Part shown: one piece after another, positions 50,654 to 52,360 of the stretch
Layout of the letters: every line of letters starts with the position of its first letter
Numbering within the stretch: the stretch's first letter is position 1
NCBI GenBank assembly: GCA_030038235.1
Contig: JASHPE010000150.1
Span: 1 to 52,360, forward strand
From: Terriglobia bacterium
Lineage (GTDB): Bacteria; Acidobacteriota; Terriglobia; UBA7540
Length of the DNA stretch: 52,360 nucleotides
Direction of reading: 5' to 3'
Notes under the pieces: generated by a model
Database searches by the model: none
What the model saw: the letters and a program-made list of their open reading frames with translations, nothing else
Told to the model about the DNA's origin: nothing
Position numbers and translations under genes: made by a program

Positions 50654-51073
50654 GTTTAGAATCAACAACATTCCCGGAATTGGCCGGCTAGGACCATCGC
50701 GGGAATGTCCTTTAGAGTCAGTAAAACGGGGCTACATGGCGAACAATGTTTACAAAAAAACCGAAACGGGAATGTCGTTTGGAATCAGCGAGATGACCTT
50801 AATTCGAGAAACGTCGAAATATGAAAAAAGCGCCCCGAGCAGAACGGGAATCTCACGTAGAATCAATAACATGACTTTTCGACATTCAGGACCGAAACGG
50901 TTATTTTACTCATCAGTAACGAGCACGGCGAGGGCGCGTGCAAGCGACGTGCTATGCCAATTTCCCGGTAAAATCGCGGTTTTTCAGACGGTGCCATTGC
51001 GCTTGCCGAGACGAGTCCCACGCCGCGATCCGCTCGTCCGCTGTAAGCTGTTTATTCTAAATGACATTCCCGG
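50654..51073. repeat. Degenerate repeat array before the ABC-F gene
   Basis: Related units of about 30 bases share GGGAATGTC then TTTAGAATCA: part of one at 50654-50670, then 50701-50726, 50768-50797 (ending ATGAC), 50846-50875 (ending ATGAC), and an inverted one at 51051-51073. The two complete units at 50768 and 50846 agree at 21 of 30 positions. Spacing is irregular (roughly 55-80 bases). The region is A/T-rich and lacks genes. Such arrays can be recombinase or regulator binding sites, or ends of a decayed mobile element; I cannot decide. Confidence 0.6.
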
Positions 51074-51209
51074 TTTCTTCGATCGACCTGGGCAAGCGAA
51101 CTTAGGTGGCGACGGCAGCAGTCGGGGCCGAGGACATGCCCCTGCTATAGTTGAAGTGACCGCGGATGCGCCCGCCGCGATGCCTGGCGCACCGAACCCG
51201 AGATCGACC

Positions 51210-52360
51210 ATGATCCAACTTTCTTCGGCCGGAAAGCACTTCGGCTCCAAAGTATTGTTCGAGGACCTTGACTGGCTGCTGACGCCCGGCGACCGCATCG
51301 GTGTGGTGGGCGGAAACGGCACCGGCAAATCGACCTTGCTGAAGCTGCTCGCTGGACTTGAGTCGCTTGACGACGGGTCGATCTCCGCCGCCAAGGGCAT
51401 CACGCGGGGATATCTTCCGCAGGACGGTCTTACGCTCTCCGGGCGCAGCGTGCTCGCAGAGTGCCTTTCCGTGTTCGAAAACCTGCGCGAGATGGAAAGG
51501 GAGATGGAAGCTCTGACCCACCAGATGGCCGACCTCGACCCCGCCGGCGAGGAATACGAGCGCGTGACCAATCGCTATCACAACCTGGAGACGGAGTTTC
51601 AGCACCGCGATGGATATTCGATGGAAGCGCAGGCGGGCGCCGTGCTCAACGGCCTGGGATTCTCGCGCGAGGATCAGGCGCGTCGCACGGAGGAGTTTTC
51701 GGGCGGCTGGCAGATGCGGGTGGCGCTGGCCAAGCTGCTGCTCATCAAGCCCAATCTTCTGCTGCTCGATGAGCCCACCAATCACCTCGATCTCGAGGCG
51801 CGGAACTGGCTGGAACAGTATCTGGAAAGCTATCCCCACGCCTTCGTCCTGGTGTCGCACGACCGGTATTTTCTGGACGTGACGGTGCACAAAATCCTGG
51901 AGATCTGGAACCGGCGCGCCTACTTCTACACGGGCAACTACGACCGGTATCTGGCGCAGAAAGACGAACGCAAGACGCAGCTTGAGGCCGCCTATAACAA
52001 TCAGCAGGAGCGCATCCACCATCTGGAAGTATTCATCAACCGCTTTCGCTATCAGGCCACCAAAGCGCGGCAAGTGCAAAGCCGGATCAAGGAGCTGGAG
52101 AAGATCGAGCGAATCGAGCTGCCGCCCGAGGAGAAGACCATCCACTTCTCGTTCCCCCAGCCCCCGGCCAGCGGACGCCTGGTGGCGGAGTTTCGAGGCG
52201 TGGCCAAGAGCTATGGGCCTAAGCAGGTCTTCGCGGGCGTGAACTTCATCATCAACCGCGCGGATCGCGTGGGGCTGGTAGGGGTGAACGGGGCGGGGAA
52301 GTCGACTTTGATCAAGCTGCTGGCGGGCGCGGAAAAAGCCACGGCGGGCGAGACTCGTCT
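51210..52360 (+). CDS. ABC-F family ATPase (partial, runs off the window)
   Basis: The first 383 residues are present. MIQLSSAGKHFGSKVLFEDL opens a first ATP-binding domain with Walker A GVVGGNGTGKSTLL (31-44), signature EFSGGWQMRVALAKLL (about 161-176), and Walker B LLLLDEPTNHLDLEARNWLE. A charged coiled linker (DERKTQLEAAYNNQQERIHH.. TKARQVQSRIKELEKIERIE) follows, then the second domain with Walker A GLVGVNGAGKSTLIKLL (about 351-367) at the window end. No membrane helices, as expected: ABC-F proteins act on ribosomes (translation factors, antibiotic protection) or in DNA transactions (Uup). Start ATG at 51210. The subfamily cannot be fixed without the C-terminal part. Confidence 0.94.
   Translation, partial: MIQLSSAGKHFGSKVLFEDLDWLLTPGDRIGVVGGNGTGKSTLLKLLAGLESLDDGSISAAKGITRGYLPQDGLTLSGRSVLAECLSVFENLREMEREMEALTHQMADLDPAGEEYERVTNRYHNLETEFQHRDGYSMEAQAGAVLNGLGFSREDQARRTEEFSGGWQMRVALAKLLLIKPNLLLLDEPTNHLDLEARNWLEQYLESYPHAFVLVSHDRYFLDVTVHKILEIWNRRAYFYTGNYDRYLAQKDERKTQLEAAYNNQQERIHHLEVFINRFRYQATKARQVQSRIKELEKIERIELPPEEKTIHFSFPQPPASGRLVAEFRGVAKSYGPKQVFAGVNFIINRADRVGLVGVNGAGKSTLIKLLAGAEKATAGETR

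Noticed and set aside
49842..51209. Integrated element at tRNA-Ile
   Set aside because: No integrase, no phage or plasmid genes and no second copy of the tRNA 3' end found; at most a scar.

Overview
The window reads as chromosomal DNA of a GC-rich soil-type bacterium, most likely an Acidobacteriota (Terriglobia/Koribacter-Solibacter-like) genome or metagenome contig. The reasons are the dispersed palindrome that translates as HSERSEES.../...FRMT, other intergenic palindromes, a GloVer-repeat secreted protein, a G1 (eqolisin) peptidase, three HlyD-type adaptors beside a MacB-type permease, and an alkyl-DHAP-synthase-like gene (ether lipids are known in this phylum). The phylum call is inference; no rRNA is present. 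No complete mobile element, phage or CRISPR array was seen.

Layout. 0-7.7 kb is mostly core: the prfA tail, an Uma2-family gene wedged in, prmC, DNA polymerase IV, a DinB-fold protein, a RidA protein, a sigma-54 two-component pair on the minus strand, and ksgA. 8-11 kb is a small redox unit: a TetR regulator divergent from two tandem paralogous short-chain dehydrogenases and an F420-reductase-like protein. 11-16.7 kb holds secreted and envelope proteins: a frameshifted GloVer protein, a glutamic peptidase, and a large Pro/Ala/Gly-rich TonB-C-domain protein with an internal duplication. 16.7-31.2 kb is metabolic: a HAD phosphatase remnant, a DMT transporter, a divergent tryptophan 2,3-dioxygenase, tRNA-Leu, hemL, a geranylgeranyl-reductase-like flavoprotein, a DegT aminotransferase, an acyl-CoA synthetase, murB, an orphan sugar-binding lipoprotein, a second GSA-aminomutase-like gene, and a 734-residue protein I cannot identify.

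31.2-38.9 kb is an export operon: three membrane-fusion adaptors, a MacB-type permease without an ATPase, and a TolC-like outer-membrane protein. 39-49.5 kb looks like a lipid locus: a diacylglycerol-kinase-like protein, an alkyl-DHAP synthase homologue, an SDR, plsY, and an ACP-ligase-acyltransferase fusion behind a membrane-anchored winged-helix regulator. Set into it is an unusual pair: a small DUF5678-like protein and a YaaW-family membrane domain fused through a basic coiled coil to a RelE-like C-terminus. 49.8-51.2 kb holds tRNA-Ile and a 1.4 kb non-coding stretch with a degenerate repeat array; the window ends inside an ABC-F ATPase.

The two strongest candidates for undescribed biology are the putative ether-lipid locus (40.3-49.5 kb) and the YaaW-coiled-coil-RelE fusion with its DUF5678-like partner (44.0-45.7 kb). 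A third feature is the set of long palindromes occupying many gene borders.
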